From positions 3,191,001-3,255,000 of the forward strand of contig NZ_CP046908.1 of NCBI RefSeq assembly GCF_009789575.1: a DNA stretch of 64,000 bases, written 5' to 3'. Positions 48,066 through 57,441 of this stretch are shown piece after piece. The DNA is from Stappia indica (GTDB lineage Bacteria > Pseudomonadota > Alphaproteobacteria > Rhizobiales > Stappiaceae). Both the position numbers and the translations under genes were made by a program. Below the pieces are notes generated by a model that saw nothing but the letters and a program-made list of their open reading frames with translations, ran no database searches and was not told the origin of the DNA. Positions within the stretch are counted from its first letter, which is position 1. Each line of letters begins with the position of its first letter.

Positions 48066-49709
48066 ATGGCAATCAGTGCGAACCGGCTGGAGCTGCTGCA
48101 GATCGCGGATGCGGTCGCGCGCGAAAAGACGATCGATCGCGGCATCGTGATCGCGGCGATGGAAGACGCGATCCAGAAGGCCGCGCGTTCGCGCTACGGC
48201 TCTGAAACCGAAGTGCGCGCCGAGATCAATCCGCGCACCGGCGAGATCAAGCTGCAGCGCCTGCTGCTGGTCGTCGACAGCGTCGAGAATACCTCGACCG
48301 AGATCGACAAGGCAGAGGCGCTGCGCCGCAATCCGATGGCGCAGATCGGCGATTACATCGCCGAGCCGCTGCCGCCGCTGGACTTCGGCCGTATCGCCGC
48401 CCAGTCGGCCAAGCAGGTGATCGTGCAGAAGGTGCGCGAGGCCGAACGCGACCGCCAGTACGACGAGTTCAAGGACCGCATCGGCGAGATCGTCAACGGC
48501 GTGGTCAAGCGCGTCGAGTACGGCAATGTGATCGTCGATCTCGGCCGCGGCGAGGCCATCGTGCGCCGTGACGAACTGATCCCGCGCGAGCTGTTCCGTA
48601 ATGGCGACCGCATCCGTGCCTATGTCTACGACGTGCGGCGCGAGCAGCGCGGCCCGCAGATCTTCCTGTCGCGCACCCATCCGCAGTTCATGGCGAAGCT
48701 GTTCGCCCAGGAAGTGCCGGAAATCTACGACGGCGTGATCGAGATCCGGGCGGTTGCCCGCGATCCGGGCTCGCGCGCCAAGATCGCCGTCATCTCCAAG
48801 GACAGCTCCATCGATCCGGTCGGCGCCTGCGTGGGTATGCGCGGCAGCCGTGTCCAGGCGGTTGTCGGCGAGCTCCAGGGCGAGAAGATCGACATCATTC
48901 CGTGGAACCCGGATCACGCGACCTTCATCGTCAACGCACTGCAGCCGGCCGAGGTGGCCAAGGTCGTCCTCGACGAGGATGCCGAGCGCATCGAGGTGGT
49001 GGTTCCGGACGAGCAGCTGTCGTTGGCCATCGGCCGCCGCGGTCAGAATGTGCGCCTTGCCTCGCAGCTGACCGGCTGGGCGATCGACATCATGACCGAG
49101 CATGACGAGTCCGAGCGTCGCCAGAAGGAATTCACCGATCGCACCCAGCTCTTCATGGAAGCGTTGAACGTCGACGAGGTCGTCGGACAGCTTCTCGCCT
49201 CCGAAGGATTTGCCTCGGTGGAAGAAGTGGCGTATGTCGAGCGCGAAGAGGTCGCCACGATCGAGGGCTTCGACGAGGAGACCGCCGATGAGATTCAGGC
49301 GCGCGCCCGCGAATATCTCGAGGAAATCGAGGCGAAGCTCGACGAGGAGCGTCGTGAACTTGGCGTTTCCGACGACCTCAGGAACATCAATGGCCTGACC
49401 ACGGCCATGCTGGTCGCGCTCGGCAAGGACGGTGTCAAGTCCGTCGAGGACCTGGCCGGTTGCGCCACCGACGATCTCGTCGGCTGGACCGAGCGCGCCA
49501 ATGGCGAGGTGACCCGTCATGAAGGTGCGCTGACCGGGTTCGATGTCAGCCGTACCGAGGCCGAGGAAATGATCATGGCCGCGCGCATCGAGGCGGGCTG
49601 GATCACCGAGGCGGATCTTGCCGTCGAAGACGAGGCCGCAGAGGCCGAGGGCGAGGCGGACGAAAACGAGGCGGGCATCGTTGCGACCGGCGTGGTGCAC
49701 GAGGCCTGA
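48066..49709 (+). CDS. nusA: Transcription termination/antitermination protein NusA
   Basis: A 547-residue protein: N-terminal RNA-polymerase-binding domain (1-125), S1 domain (around IGEIVNGVVKRVEYGNVIVDLGRGEAIVRRDELI), two KH domains (SIDPVGACVGMRGSRVQAVVGELQGEKIDII; LAIGRRGQNVRLASQLTGW), two acidic C-terminal repeats and a very acidic tail (AEAEGEADENEAG). It modulates pausing, termination and antitermination. The ATG at 48066 follows GAGAGGAGTGGACTGAG. Confidence 0.98.
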   Translation: MAISANRLELLQIADAVAREKTIDRGIVIAAMEDAIQKAARSRYGSETEVRAEINPRTGEIKLQRLLLVVDSVENTSTEIDKAEALRRNPMAQIGDYIAEPLPPLDFGRIAAQSAKQVIVQKVREAERDRQYDEFKDRIGEIVNGVVKRVEYGNVIVDLGRGEAIVRRDELIPRELFRNGDRIRAYVYDVRREQRGPQIFLSRTHPQFMAKLFAQEVPEIYDGVIEIRAVARDPGSRAKIAVISKDSSIDPVGACVGMRGSRVQAVVGELQGEKIDIIPWNPDHATFIVNALQPAEVAKVVLDEDAERIEVVVPDEQLSLAIGRRGQNVRLASQLTGWAIDIMTEHDESERRQKEFTDRTQLFMEALNVDEVVGQLLASEGFASVEEVAYVEREEVATIEGFDEETADEIQARAREYLEEIEAKLDEERRELGVSDDLRNINGLTTAMLVALGKDGVKSVEDLAGCATDDLVGWTERANGEVTRHEGALTGFDVSRTEAEEMIMAARIEAGWITEADLAVEDEAAEAEGEADENEAGIVATGVVHEA

Positions 49710-49765
49710 TCCGGCAGGGTCCGATCCGACAGGGTCGGGCCGACAGGACCGGCGGAGCGATACGG

Positions 49766-50446
49766 GTGCCGAAACGAAACGAGCCGTTGGAACGAAGCTG
49801 CGCGCTGACCCGCGCGGTACGTCCGGTGGATGAACTGATCCGTTTCGTTGCGGGCCCGGACGGCATCATCGTCCCCGACCTGCGGCGCAGGCTGCCGGGC
49901 CGGGGCGTCTGGATCACGGCGAGCCGCCAGTCGGTCGCCGAGGCCCAGAAGAAGAAAGTGTTTTCGCGCGCGCTCAAGGATGGGTCCGTGCGGGTGGAGG
50001 GCGACCTGACGGATCAGGTCGATGCCCTCATCGAGCGGTCCGCGCTCAACGCGTTGTCGCTGGCCCGCAAGGCCGGCGAGATCGTCAGCGGTTTCTCCAA
50101 GGTGGAGGCGGCGGTGCGCGGGCAGGATATCATTGGTCTCGTCCAGGCGCGCGATGGCGGCGACGATGGGGCCAGAAAGCTCGCGGCAATCGCGCGGGCG
50201 CGCTTTGCCGATACCGGCGGTTGTCGGATCATCGGCTGTTTTACGTCGGCTCAATTGGATTTGGCATTGGGTCGGTCAAATGTGATACATGCTGCACTGC
50301 TTGCAGGCCGGGCAGGCGAGAACGCTCTCGTCCGGGTTGAGGAACTGGAGCGTTTCCGTACCGGTTCCGTCAGTGACCCGGTTGCCGGAACGCTGGACGA
50401 TCCGGTTGCGAATGACGGTGCGGGCAGTGCGGTGATCCAGGACTGA
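49766..50446 (+). CDS. rnpM: YlxR/RnpM-type RNA-binding protein with L7Ae-like domain
   Basis: A 226-residue protein. The N-terminal YlxR fold has [46 protein letters not shown] (normally a CxxT/S-R nucleic-acid site). The second half ([40 protein letters not shown] ... [24 protein letters not shown]) is L7Ae/L30e-like. This fusion is the usual alphaproteobacterial form between nusA and infB. The start is GTG 49766 after GGCGGAGCGA. The last 30 residues are acidic and probably disordered. Confidence 0.9.
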   Translation: MPKRNEPLERSCALTRAVRPVDELIRFVAGPDGIIVPDLRRRLPGRGVWITASRQSVAEAQKKKVFSRALKDGSVRVEGDLTDQVDALIERSALNALSLARKAGEIVSGFSKVEAAVRGQDIIGLVQARDGGDDGARKLAAIARARFADTGGCRIIGCFTSAQLDLALGRSNVIHAALLAGRAGENALVRVEELERFRTGSVSDPVAGTLDDPVANDGAGSAVIQD

Positions 50447-50453
50447 AGGCGAT

Positions 50454-53123
50454 ATGAGCGAAACGAAAAATCCCGGCGACAAGACGATCAGCATGGAGCG
50501 CAAGACACTGGGCCTGAAACGCTCCGGCGTGGAACAGGGCACGGTCCGTCAGAGCTTCTCCCATGGCCGCACCAAGGCGGTCGTGGTGGAGAAGAAGAAG
50601 CGCCGCGTCGTCCTGCCGGGCGAAGGCGGCAAGCCTGAGGCCGAAGCCGAGGCGCCGCGCGCCCCGGCTCCCCAGCAGCGTCGACCCGACATCGAGTCGC
50701 ACGTTCCGCAGCGCCGGGCCGAGCCGGCACCGCAGCGCCCGCGCGGCGGCAACATCCTGCGCACGCTTACCGAAGACGAGGCTGCTGCCCGCCAGCAGGC
50801 ACTCATCGAGGCACAGCGCCGCGACGCCGAGGACAGCAAGCGGCGCGCGGAAGAAGAGCGCCTGCGTGCCATCGAGGAAGAGCGCCGCAAGGTCGAGGAG
50901 GCGGAGCGCGCCAAGCAGGAGGCCGAAGAGGCTGCCCGCCGCGCCGCCGAGGAGGCCGAGCGCAAGAAGAGCGACGATGGCCGCGAGAAGGTCTCGGCCT
51001 CGGACGCGGCCGACGCGATCGCCGCCGCAGTCGGCGAGGCTGCGCCTGCAGCCTCCGCTCCGGCCGCCCGTGACGAGAGCGCTCGCAAGCCGGCTGCTGC
51101 CGCACCTGCAGCCACTCCCGCGCGCCGTGCCGGCGAAGAAGACGACGACGCCCGCAAGGGCGGCGTGAAGGCCGTCAAGCGCGCCAAGGTCGCGCCGGCG
51201 CGCCCGCCGGCAAAGACCCCCGGCGCCGACGACCGCCGCCGTTCGAAGCTGACCATCTCCTCCGCCACCGGCGACGACGAGGGGCGCAGCCGTTCGCTCG
51301 CCTCGCTGCGCCGCCGCCGCGAGAAGGAGCGTCGGGCCGGCCAGCAGGTGGTGCGCGAGAAGATCTCCCGCGAGGTGATTCTGCCCGAGGCGATCACCAT
51401 CCAGGAACTCGCAAACCGCATGGCCGAGCGTGCCGTCGACGTGATCAAGCTGCTGATGAAGCAGGGGCAGATGCTCAAGATCAACGACGTGATCGACGCC
51501 GATACGGCGGAACTGATCGCCTCCGAGATGGGCCACACGGTCAAGCGCGTGTCGGAATCCGACGTCGAGGAAGGCCTGTTCTCGGCCGCCGACTCGGACG
51601 ATGTGCTGGAGTCGCGTCCGCCGGTCGTCACGATCATGGGCCATGTCGACCACGGCAAGACGTCGCTGCTGGATGCACTGCGCCGCTCCAACGTGGTGCA
51701 GGGCGAGGCCGGTGGCATCACCCAGCATATCGGCGCCTATCAGGTCGATCAGGGCGGTCACAAGATCACCTTCATCGACACGCCGGGCCACGCAGCCTTT
51801 ACCCAGATGCGTGCCCGCGGCGCCAAGGCCACGGATATCGTCATCCTGGTGGTGGCAGCCGACGACGGCGTGATGCCGCAGACCAAGGAAGCCATCGCCC
51901 ATGCGAAGGCGGCCGGTGTGCCGATCATCGTGGCCATCAACAAGATGGACAAGCCGTCGGCCGATCCGAGCCGCGTGCGCACCGACCTTCTGCGCGAGGA
52001 TATCGTGGTGGAGTCGATGGGCGGCGACGTGATCGACGTCGAGGTCTCGGCGCTGAAGGGGCTCAACCTCGACAAGCTGCTGGAGATGATCCTGCTGCAG
52101 TCCGAGGTTCTCGAGCTCAAGGCCAACCCGCTCCGCACCGCCGAGGGCATCGTCATCGAGGCGCAGCTCGACAAGGGCCGTGGTCCGGTGGCGACCGTCC
52201 TGGTCCAGAAGGGCACGCTGAAGGTCGGCGACATCCTGGTGGCCGGCTCCGAGTGGGGCCGCGTGCGCGCCATGCTCGACGAGAACGGCCAGCAGGTGAA
52301 GGAGGCTCCGCCCTCCAAGCCGGTCGAGGTCCTCGGCTTCAACGGCACGCCGGCTGCCGGCGACATGGTCGCCGTCGTCGAGAACGAGGCCCGTGCCCGC
52401 GAGATCGTCGACTATCGCCAGCGCCAGAAGCGCGACAAGGCGTCGGTCCTGGCCAGCGGTGCCCGCGGCTCGCTCGAGCAGATGATGAACCGTCTGCAGC
52501 AGAGCGGCCACAAGGAGTTCCCGCTGGTCATCAAGGGCGACGTGCAGGGCTCGGTCGAGGCCATTGCCAGTACGCTGGACCAGCTCGGTACCGACGAGGT
52601 CAAGGCGCGCATCCTGCATGCAGGCGTCGGCGGCATCACCGAGAGCGACGTGACACTGGCGACCGCCTCCAGCGCGCCGATCATCGGCTTCAACGTCCGC
52701 GCCAACAAGCAGGCGCGCGATGCAGCCGAGCGCGAGGGCATCGAGATCCGCTACTACAACATCATCTACAACCTGGTGGATGACGTTAAGGCAGCGATGT
52801 CGGGCCTGCTGTCGCCGGAGCGCCGCGAGACCTTCCTCGGCAATGCGGAGATCCTCGAGATCTTCAACATCACCAAGGTCGGCAAGGTGGCCGGTTGCCG
52901 CGTGACCGAAGGCGTCGTCGAGCGCGGCGCCCAGGTGCGCCTGATCCGCGACAACGTCGTGATCCACGAAGGCAAGCTCGGTACGCTGAAGCGCTTCAAG
53001 GACGAGGTGAAGGAAGTGAATGCCGGCCAGGAATGCGGCATGAACTTCGAAAACTACCAGGATATGCGCCCGGGCGACATCATCGAGTGCTACCGGGTGG
53101 AAGAGGTGGCCCGCACCCTCTGA
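50454..53123 (+). CDS. infB: Translation initiation factor IF-2
   Basis: An 889-residue GTPase. A long charged N-terminus (Glu/Arg/Ala-rich, coiled-coil between about 100 and 180) precedes the IF2_N helix ([32 protein letters not shown]). G domain: GHVDHGKT at 396-403, [15 protein letters not shown]-terminal IF-2 domains follow to [12 protein letters not shown]. It places initiator tRNA on the 30S subunit. The start is eight bases after the rnpM stop, with GAAGG upstream. Confidence 0.98.
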   Translation: MSETKNPGDKTISMERKTLGLKRSGVEQGTVRQSFSHGRTKAVVVEKKKRRVVLPGEGGKPEAEAEAPRAPAPQQRRPDIESHVPQRRAEPAPQRPRGGNILRTLTEDEAAARQQALIEAQRRDAEDSKRRAEEERLRAIEEERRKVEEAERAKQEAEEAARRAAEEAERKKSDDGREKVSASDAADAIAAAVGEAAPAASAPAARDESARKPAAAAPAATPARRAGEEDDDARKGGVKAVKRAKVAPARPPAKTPGADDRRRSKLTISSATGDDEGRSRSLASLRRRREKERRAGQQVVREKISREVILPEAITIQELANRMAERAVDVIKLLMKQGQMLKINDVIDADTAELIASEMGHTVKRVSESDVEEGLFSAADSDDVLESRPPVVTIMGHVDHGKTSLLDALRRSNVVQGEAGGITQHIGAYQVDQGGHKITFIDTPGHAAFTQMRARGAKATDIVILVVAADDGVMPQTKEAIAHAKAAGVPIIVAINKMDKPSADPSRVRTDLLREDIVVESMGGDVIDVEVSALKGLNLDKLLEMILLQSEVLELKANPLRTAEGIVIEAQLDKGRGPVATVLVQKGTLKVGDILVAGSEWGRVRAMLDENGQQVKEAPPSKPVEVLGFNGTPAAGDMVAVVENEARAREIVDYRQRQKRDKASVLASGARGSLEQMMNRLQQSGHKEFPLVIKGDVQGSVEAIASTLDQLGTDEVKARILHAGVGGITESDVTLATASSAPIIGFNVRANKQARDAAEREGIEIRYYNIIYNLVDDVKAAMSGLLSPERRETFLGNAEILEIFNITKVGKVAGCRVTEGVVERGAQVRLIRDNVVIHEGKLGTLKRFKDEVKEVNAGQECGMNFENYQDMRPGDIIECYRVEEVARTL

Positions 53124-53146
53124 CGGGGGCGGCCGCACGGATTACG

Positions 53147-53174
53147 CGCCGGCGGGACTCTCCCGCCGGCGTTT
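53147..53174 (+). terminator. Terminator after infB
   Basis: CGCCGGCGGGA and TCCCGCCGGCG form a perfect 11-bp stem with a 3-base loop, followed by TTTGTCGTTT, 23 bases after infB. It may only attenuate, since rbfA-truB-rpsO continue in the same direction. Confidence 0.65.
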
Positions 53175-53260
53175 GTCGTTTGGTCCGGACACAGGGCCGG
53201 GCGCGCCGGGAAACCGCCGCCTGTCGACCCTGGTGATCCGGCAAGAGGTGGACCGGTTCC

Positions 53261-53713
53261 ATGGCCCCGAACAACAGACATCCCGTGGGAATGCCGTCGC
53301 AGCGTCAGCTGCGTGTCGGCGAGCTGGTGCGCAAGGAAGTCTCCGACATCCTGGCGCGCGGCACGTTGGCCGATCCGGTGCTCGACGGAACGATCATTTC
53401 CGTGCCGGAAGTGCGCATGACGCCCGACCTGCGCCTTGCCAGCTGCCTGGTGATGCCGCTCGGCGGCCGCGATGCCGACCGGGTGCTCGAGGCGCTCAAC
53501 CGCAGCGCCCGCACGATCCGTCGTGAACTGGCGCGCCGGATGACCATGAAGTTCCTGCCCGACCTGCGCTTCGTGCTCGACACCCGCTTCGACGACGACG
53601 ACCGGATCACCGCGCTTCTGTCCCGCGACGAGGTGCGCCGCGATCTTGACGAGGACGACGACGAGAAGCTCGACGAAGCCCCTGATGTGGCCCCTGATGA
53701 GGATGGACGTTAG
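53261..53713 (+). CDS. rbfA: Ribosome-binding factor A
   Basis: A 150-residue KH-fold protein: SQRQLRVGELVRKEVSDILARGTLADPVL, ISVPEVRMTPDLRLASCLVMPLG, and LARRMTMKFLPDLRFVLDTRFDDDDRI are RbfA blocks. It helps 16S 5'-end maturation and cold adaptation. The C-terminal tail is acidic (DLDEDDDEKLDEAPD). It is followed by truB three bases after its stop. Confidence 0.96.
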   Translation: MAPNNRHPVGMPSQRQLRVGELVRKEVSDILARGTLADPVLDGTIISVPEVRMTPDLRLASCLVMPLGGRDADRVLEALNRSARTIRRELARRMTMKFLPDLRFVLDTRFDDDDRITALLSRDEVRRDLDEDDDEKLDEAPDVAPDEDGR

Positions 53714-53716
53714 GGC

Positions 53717-54691
53717 ATGGGGCGACGCAAGAAGGCGAACCGCAACCGCATCGACGGTTGGCTGGTGCTCGACAAGCCCGTCGGCATCACCTCCAACGAC
53801 GCGTTGACGCGGCTGAAGAAGATCCTTCACCCCGAGAAGGTCGGCCATGCCGGCACGCTCGACCCGCTCGCCTCCGGCCTGCTGCCGGTGGCCTTCGGCG
53901 AGGCGACCAAGACCGTCTCCTTCGCGATGGACGGGCGCAAGGTCTACCGTTTCACCGTGCGCTGGGGCGAGGCGACGGAGACGGACGATACGGAAGGCGC
54001 GGTGGTCGCCACCAGCGACGCGCGTCCCGCTGCGGACGAGATCGCGGCCGTGCTGCCGGACTTCACCGGCACGATTTTCCAGGTTCCGCCGAAATACTCG
54101 GCCATCAAGGTGGACGGCGCGCGCGCCTATGACCTTGCCCGTGGTGGCGAGGAGGTCGAACTGGCCGCGCGCGAAATCGATGTCCATCGGCTCGAGCTGG
54201 TGGAGTGCCCGGACCGCGACCACGCGGTTTTCGAGGCGGAATGCGGCAAGGGCACCTATGTGCGCGCGCTCGCCCGCGACATCGCGGAGCGGCTCGGCAC
54301 CTGCGGCCATGTTGCCGCCTTGCGGCGCCTTGTCGTCGGTCCTTTCGACGAGGAGGACATGATTCCGCTGGAAACTCTTGAGGAGTTGGGGCAATGTGCG
54401 CCCGGCATGGGCCTGACCGAGGCCCATGCCGACTTCATTCTGCCTGTAGAGACCGCGCTGGACGACATCCCGGCGCTGGCCGTCAGCCGGCAGGATGCCG
54501 CCCGCCTCCGAAGGGGGCAGGGCGTTTTGCTGCGCGGGCGGGATGCCCCGGCGTTTTCGGGCCTCGTGTCAGTGACCACTCAGGGAGAACTGGTGGCGAT
54601 CGGCGAGATCGAGCGCGGAGAACTCTTGCCGCGGCGCGTGTTCAATCTCGCTCCGGACACGTCCGGGGCGGTTATCGTTGAAAGGACATGA
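53717..54691 (+). CDS. truB: tRNA pseudouridine-55 synthase TruB
   Basis: A 324-residue enzyme. GWLVLDKPVGITSNDALTRLKK is the family N-terminus, and the catalytic Asp49 is in GHAGTLDPLASGLLPV. Also visible: VPPKYSAIKVDGARAYDLARGG and CGKGTYVRALARDIAERLG. A PUA-like C-terminal domain ends the protein. It isomerises U55 in the T-loop of tRNAs. The stop is three bases before rpsO. Confidence 0.97.
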   Translation: MGRRKKANRNRIDGWLVLDKPVGITSNDALTRLKKILHPEKVGHAGTLDPLASGLLPVAFGEATKTVSFAMDGRKVYRFTVRWGEATETDDTEGAVVATSDARPAADEIAAVLPDFTGTIFQVPPKYSAIKVDGARAYDLARGGEEVELAAREIDVHRLELVECPDRDHAVFEAECGKGTYVRALARDIAERLGTCGHVAALRRLVVGPFDEEDMIPLETLEELGQCAPGMGLTEAHADFILPVETALDDIPALAVSRQDAARLRRGQGVLLRGRDAPAFSGLVSVTTQGELVAIGEIERGELLPRRVFNLAPDTSGAVIVERT

Positions 54692-54694
54692 CCG

Positions 54695-54964
54695 ATGTCG
54701 ATTACCGCTGAACGCAAAGCGGAACTGATCAAGGAATACGCGATCAAGGAAGGGGATACGGGCTCTGCCGACGTGCAGGTCGCCATTCTCTCCGAGCGGA
54801 TCGCCAACCTGACCGAACACTTCAAGAGCCACGGCAAGGACAACCACTCCCGCCGCGGTCTGCTGAAGATGGTGAGCCAGCGCCGGTCTCTTCTCGACTA
54901 CCTGAAGAAGACCGAAGAAGGCCGCTATCAGGACCTGATCAAGCGCCTCGGCCTGCGCCGTTAA
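54695..54964 (+). CDS. rpsO: 30S ribosomal protein S15
   Basis: An 89-residue S15, full length: [32 protein letters not shown]...[34 protein letters not shown]. It binds the 16S central domain and commonly regulates its own mRNA. A hairpin follows and then the long leader of pnp. Confidence 0.98.
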   Translation: MSITAERKAELIKEYAIKEGDTGSADVQVAILSERIANLTEHFKSHGKDNHSRRGLLKMVSQRRSLLDYLKKTEEGRYQDLIKRLGLRR

Positions 54965-54977
54965 CCGGTACGGGCAA

Positions 54978-55004
54978 CGCGGCGTCCGCAAGGGCGCCGC
55001 GTTT
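54978..55004 (+). terminator. Terminator/attenuator between rpsO and pnp
   Basis: CGCGGCG pairs with CGCCGCG (7 bp) across a 10-base loop, then GTTTGCG, 13 bases after rpsO. The stem is modest, compatible with partial read-through into pnp. Confidence 0.45.
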
Positions 55005-55041
55005 GCGCATCTGCCGCCCGGACTGGCGGCGAAAGACGGTC

Positions 55042-55118
55042 ATGGGGCAGGATAGCAGGTGGCTTGAACGCACCGGCAGCACGCCGGGCGGGCACGAGCC
55101 ACCTGCTGTCTTGCCCAT
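55042..55118 (+). promoter_or_regulatory. Long RNA stem-loop in the pnp leader, probable RNase III site
   Basis: 55042-55064 (ATGGGGCAGGATAGCAGGTG then GCT) pairs with 55097-55118 (AGCCACCTGCTGTCTTGCCC then AT): 22 base pairs with one bulged G and two G-U wobbles, closing a 32-base loop, ending 110 bases before the pnp start. In enterobacteria a comparable leader stem is cut by RNase III so that PNPase can destabilise its own mRNA. Position and shape suggest the same autoregulation here. Confidence 0.6.
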
Positions 55119-55227
55119 GGCGCGTCGCTTGAATGGCGCAGATGGCACGATGCCGCCTCCGCCTGCCCATGGGAGCACCCCGGGCCGCATATGGATGCGG
55201 GCCGGGTGACCGAAATAGGATGACACA

Positions 55228-57345
55228 ATGTTCGATATTCATCGCGTGGAAGTGGATTGGGGCGGTCGCCCGCTGATCCTGGAGACGGGCAAGATCGCCC
55301 GCCAGGCCGACGGCGCCGTGCTCGCCACCTATGGCGAGACCAAGGTTCTGGCCACGGTGGTTTCCGCCAAGGAGCCGAAGCCCGGCCAGGACTTCTTCCC
55401 GCTGACCGTGAACTACCAGGAAAAGGCCTTCGCCGCCGGCAAGATCCCGGGTGGCTACTTCAAGCGCGAAGGCCGTCCGTCCGAGCACGAGACGCTGACC
55501 TCGCGTCTGATCGACCGGCCGATCCGCCCGCTCTTCGTCGCCGGCTTCAAGTGCGACACCCAGGTGGTCGCAACCGTCCTGTCGCATGACATGGAGAATG
55601 CACCGGACATCGTCGCCATGGTTGCGGCCTCCGCCGCCCTGACGATCTCCGGCGTGCCGTTCATGGGCCCGATCGGCGGCGCCCGCGTCGGCTATGTGAA
55701 CGGCGAATACGTGCTGAACCCGCTGGTCGACGACATGCCGGAATCGGCGCTCGACCTGATCGTCGCCGGCACCGGCGAAGCGGTTCTGATGGTCGAGTCC
55801 GAGGCCAAGGAGCTGGACGAGAACATCATGCTCGGCGCCGTGATGTTCGGCTTCAAGGGCTTCCAGCCGGTGATCGAGGCGATCGTCAAGCTGGCCGAGA
55901 CCGCCGCCCGCGAGCCGCGCGAGCTCAACCTGCCGGATCACTCCGTGCTTGCCGGCCGCATCAAGGAGCTGGCTGCCGGCGACCTGACGGCCGCTTATGC
56001 CATCCGCGAGAAGACCGACCGCCGCAACGCCATCGACGCGGTCAAGGCCAAGACGGTCGAGACGCTGGCCGCCGAGGCCGGTGACGCCGGCATCGACAAG
56101 GTCGTCGTCGGCGGCCTGTTCAAGGACCTGGAGGCGGAGATCGTCCGCGGCGCCATCCTCGACAAGGGCGAGCGCATCGACGGCCGCGACCTGAAGACGG
56201 TCCGTCCGATCGTCTCCGAGGCCGGCATCCTGCCGCGCACCCACGGTTCGGCCCTGTTTACCCGCGGCGAGACCCAGGCGCTCGTCGTCGCGACGCTCGG
56301 CACCAACGAGGACGAGCAGTTCGTCGACGCACTGGAGGGGACCTACAAGTCCACCTTCATGCTGCACTACAACTTCCCGCCCTACTCGGTCGGCGAGACC
56401 GGCCGCATGGGTTCGCCCGGCCGCCGCGAGATCGGCCATGGCAAGCTCGCCTGGCGCGCGGTGCACCCGCTCCTGCCGGCGCATCACGAGTTCCCGTACA
56501 CGCTGCGTGTCGTTTCCGAGGTCACCGAGTCCAACGGCTCCTCGTCGATGGCGACCGTCTGCGGCACCTCGCTGGCCCTGATGGATGCCGGCGTGCCGCT
56601 GAAGGCGCCGGTGGCCGGTATCGCCATGGGCCTGATCAAGGAAGACGACCGTTTCGCGGTGCTCTCCGACATCCTCGGCGACGAGGATCACCTCGGCGAC
56701 ATGGACTTCAAGGTGGCGGGCACCACGACCGGCATCACCTCGCTGCAGATGGACATCAAGATCGATGGCATCACCGAGGAGATCATGCGTGTCGCGCTCG
56801 ACCAGGCGCGTGACGGCCGTATCCACATCCTCGGCGAGATGTCGCAGGCCCTGTCCGAGGCCCGCGCCGAGCTCGGCGAGCATGCCCCGCGCATCGAGGT
56901 CCTGAAGATCCCGGTCGACAAGATCCGTGAAGTCATCGGCTCGGGCGGCAAGGTCATCCGCGAGATCGTCGAGAAGACCGGCGCCAAGGTCAACATCGAG
57001 GACGACGGCACCGTCAAGGTGGCCTCTTCCGACGGCAAGGCGATCAAGGCCGCGATCAACTGGATCAACTCCATCGCCGCGGAGCCGGAAGTGGGCGTGA
57101 TCTACGAGGGCCGCGTCGTCAAGACCGTGGACTTCGGCGCTTTCGTCAACTTCTTCGGCGCCAAGGACGGTCTCGTCCACATCTCGCAGCTGGCCCCGCA
57201 GAAGGTTGCCAAGACCACCGACGTGGTCAAGGAAGGCGACAAGGTCTGGGTGAAGCTGATGGGCTTCGACGAGCGCGGCAAGGTCCGCCTGTCGATGAAG
57301 GTCGTCGACCAGGAGACCGGCCAGGAGATCGCTGCGGAGGCCTGA
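55228..57345 (+). CDS. pnp: Polyribonucleotide nucleotidyltransferase (PNPase)
   Basis: A 705-residue phosphorolytic 3'-5' exoribonuclease: two RNase PH domains ([30 protein letters not shown] in the first; [14 protein letters not shown] and [13 protein letters not shown] in the second), an alpha-helical linker, a KH domain ([31 protein letters not shown]) and S1 domain ([31 protein letters not shown]). It degrades mRNA and processes small RNAs. Its leader has a long candidate RNase III stem; a strong terminator follows. Confidence 0.98.
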   Translation: MFDIHRVEVDWGGRPLILETGKIARQADGAVLATYGETKVLATVVSAKEPKPGQDFFPLTVNYQEKAFAAGKIPGGYFKREGRPSEHETLTSRLIDRPIRPLFVAGFKCDTQVVATVLSHDMENAPDIVAMVAASAALTISGVPFMGPIGGARVGYVNGEYVLNPLVDDMPESALDLIVAGTGEAVLMVESEAKELDENIMLGAVMFGFKGFQPVIEAIVKLAETAAREPRELNLPDHSVLAGRIKELAAGDLTAAYAIREKTDRRNAIDAVKAKTVETLAAEAGDAGIDKVVVGGLFKDLEAEIVRGAILDKGERIDGRDLKTVRPIVSEAGILPRTHGSALFTRGETQALVVATLGTNEDEQFVDALEGTYKSTFMLHYNFPPYSVGETGRMGSPGRREIGHGKLAWRAVHPLLPAHHEFPYTLRVVSEVTESNGSSSMATVCGTSLALMDAGVPLKAPVAGIAMGLIKEDDRFAVLSDILGDEDHLGDMDFKVAGTTTGITSLQMDIKIDGITEEIMRVALDQARDGRIHILGEMSQALSEARAELGEHAPRIEVLKIPVDKIREVIGSGGKVIREIVEKTGAKVNIEDDGTVKVASSDGKAIKAAINWINSIAAEPEVGVIYEGRVVKTVDFGAFVNFFGAKDGLVHISQLAPQKVAKTTDVVKEGDKVWVKLMGFDERGKVRLSMKVVDQETGQEIAAEA

Positions 57346-57386
57346 GGCCTTCCGGCGCACTCCGCCGTTCGACACCGACATGAGGA

Positions 57387-57412
57387 AACGGGCCGGATTA
57401 TTCCGGCCCGTT
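57387..57412. terminator. Bidirectional terminator between pnp and the GGDEF-EAL gene
   Basis: AACGGGCCGG-ATTATT-CCGGCCCGTT is a perfect 10-bp hairpin, followed on the plus strand by TTCGTTT and on the minus strand by TCCTCATG. It sits between convergent genes, 42 bases after pnp. Confidence 0.75.
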
Positions 57413-57441
57413 TTCGTTTGCGGAGCAGCGTGGAGCGAGGA

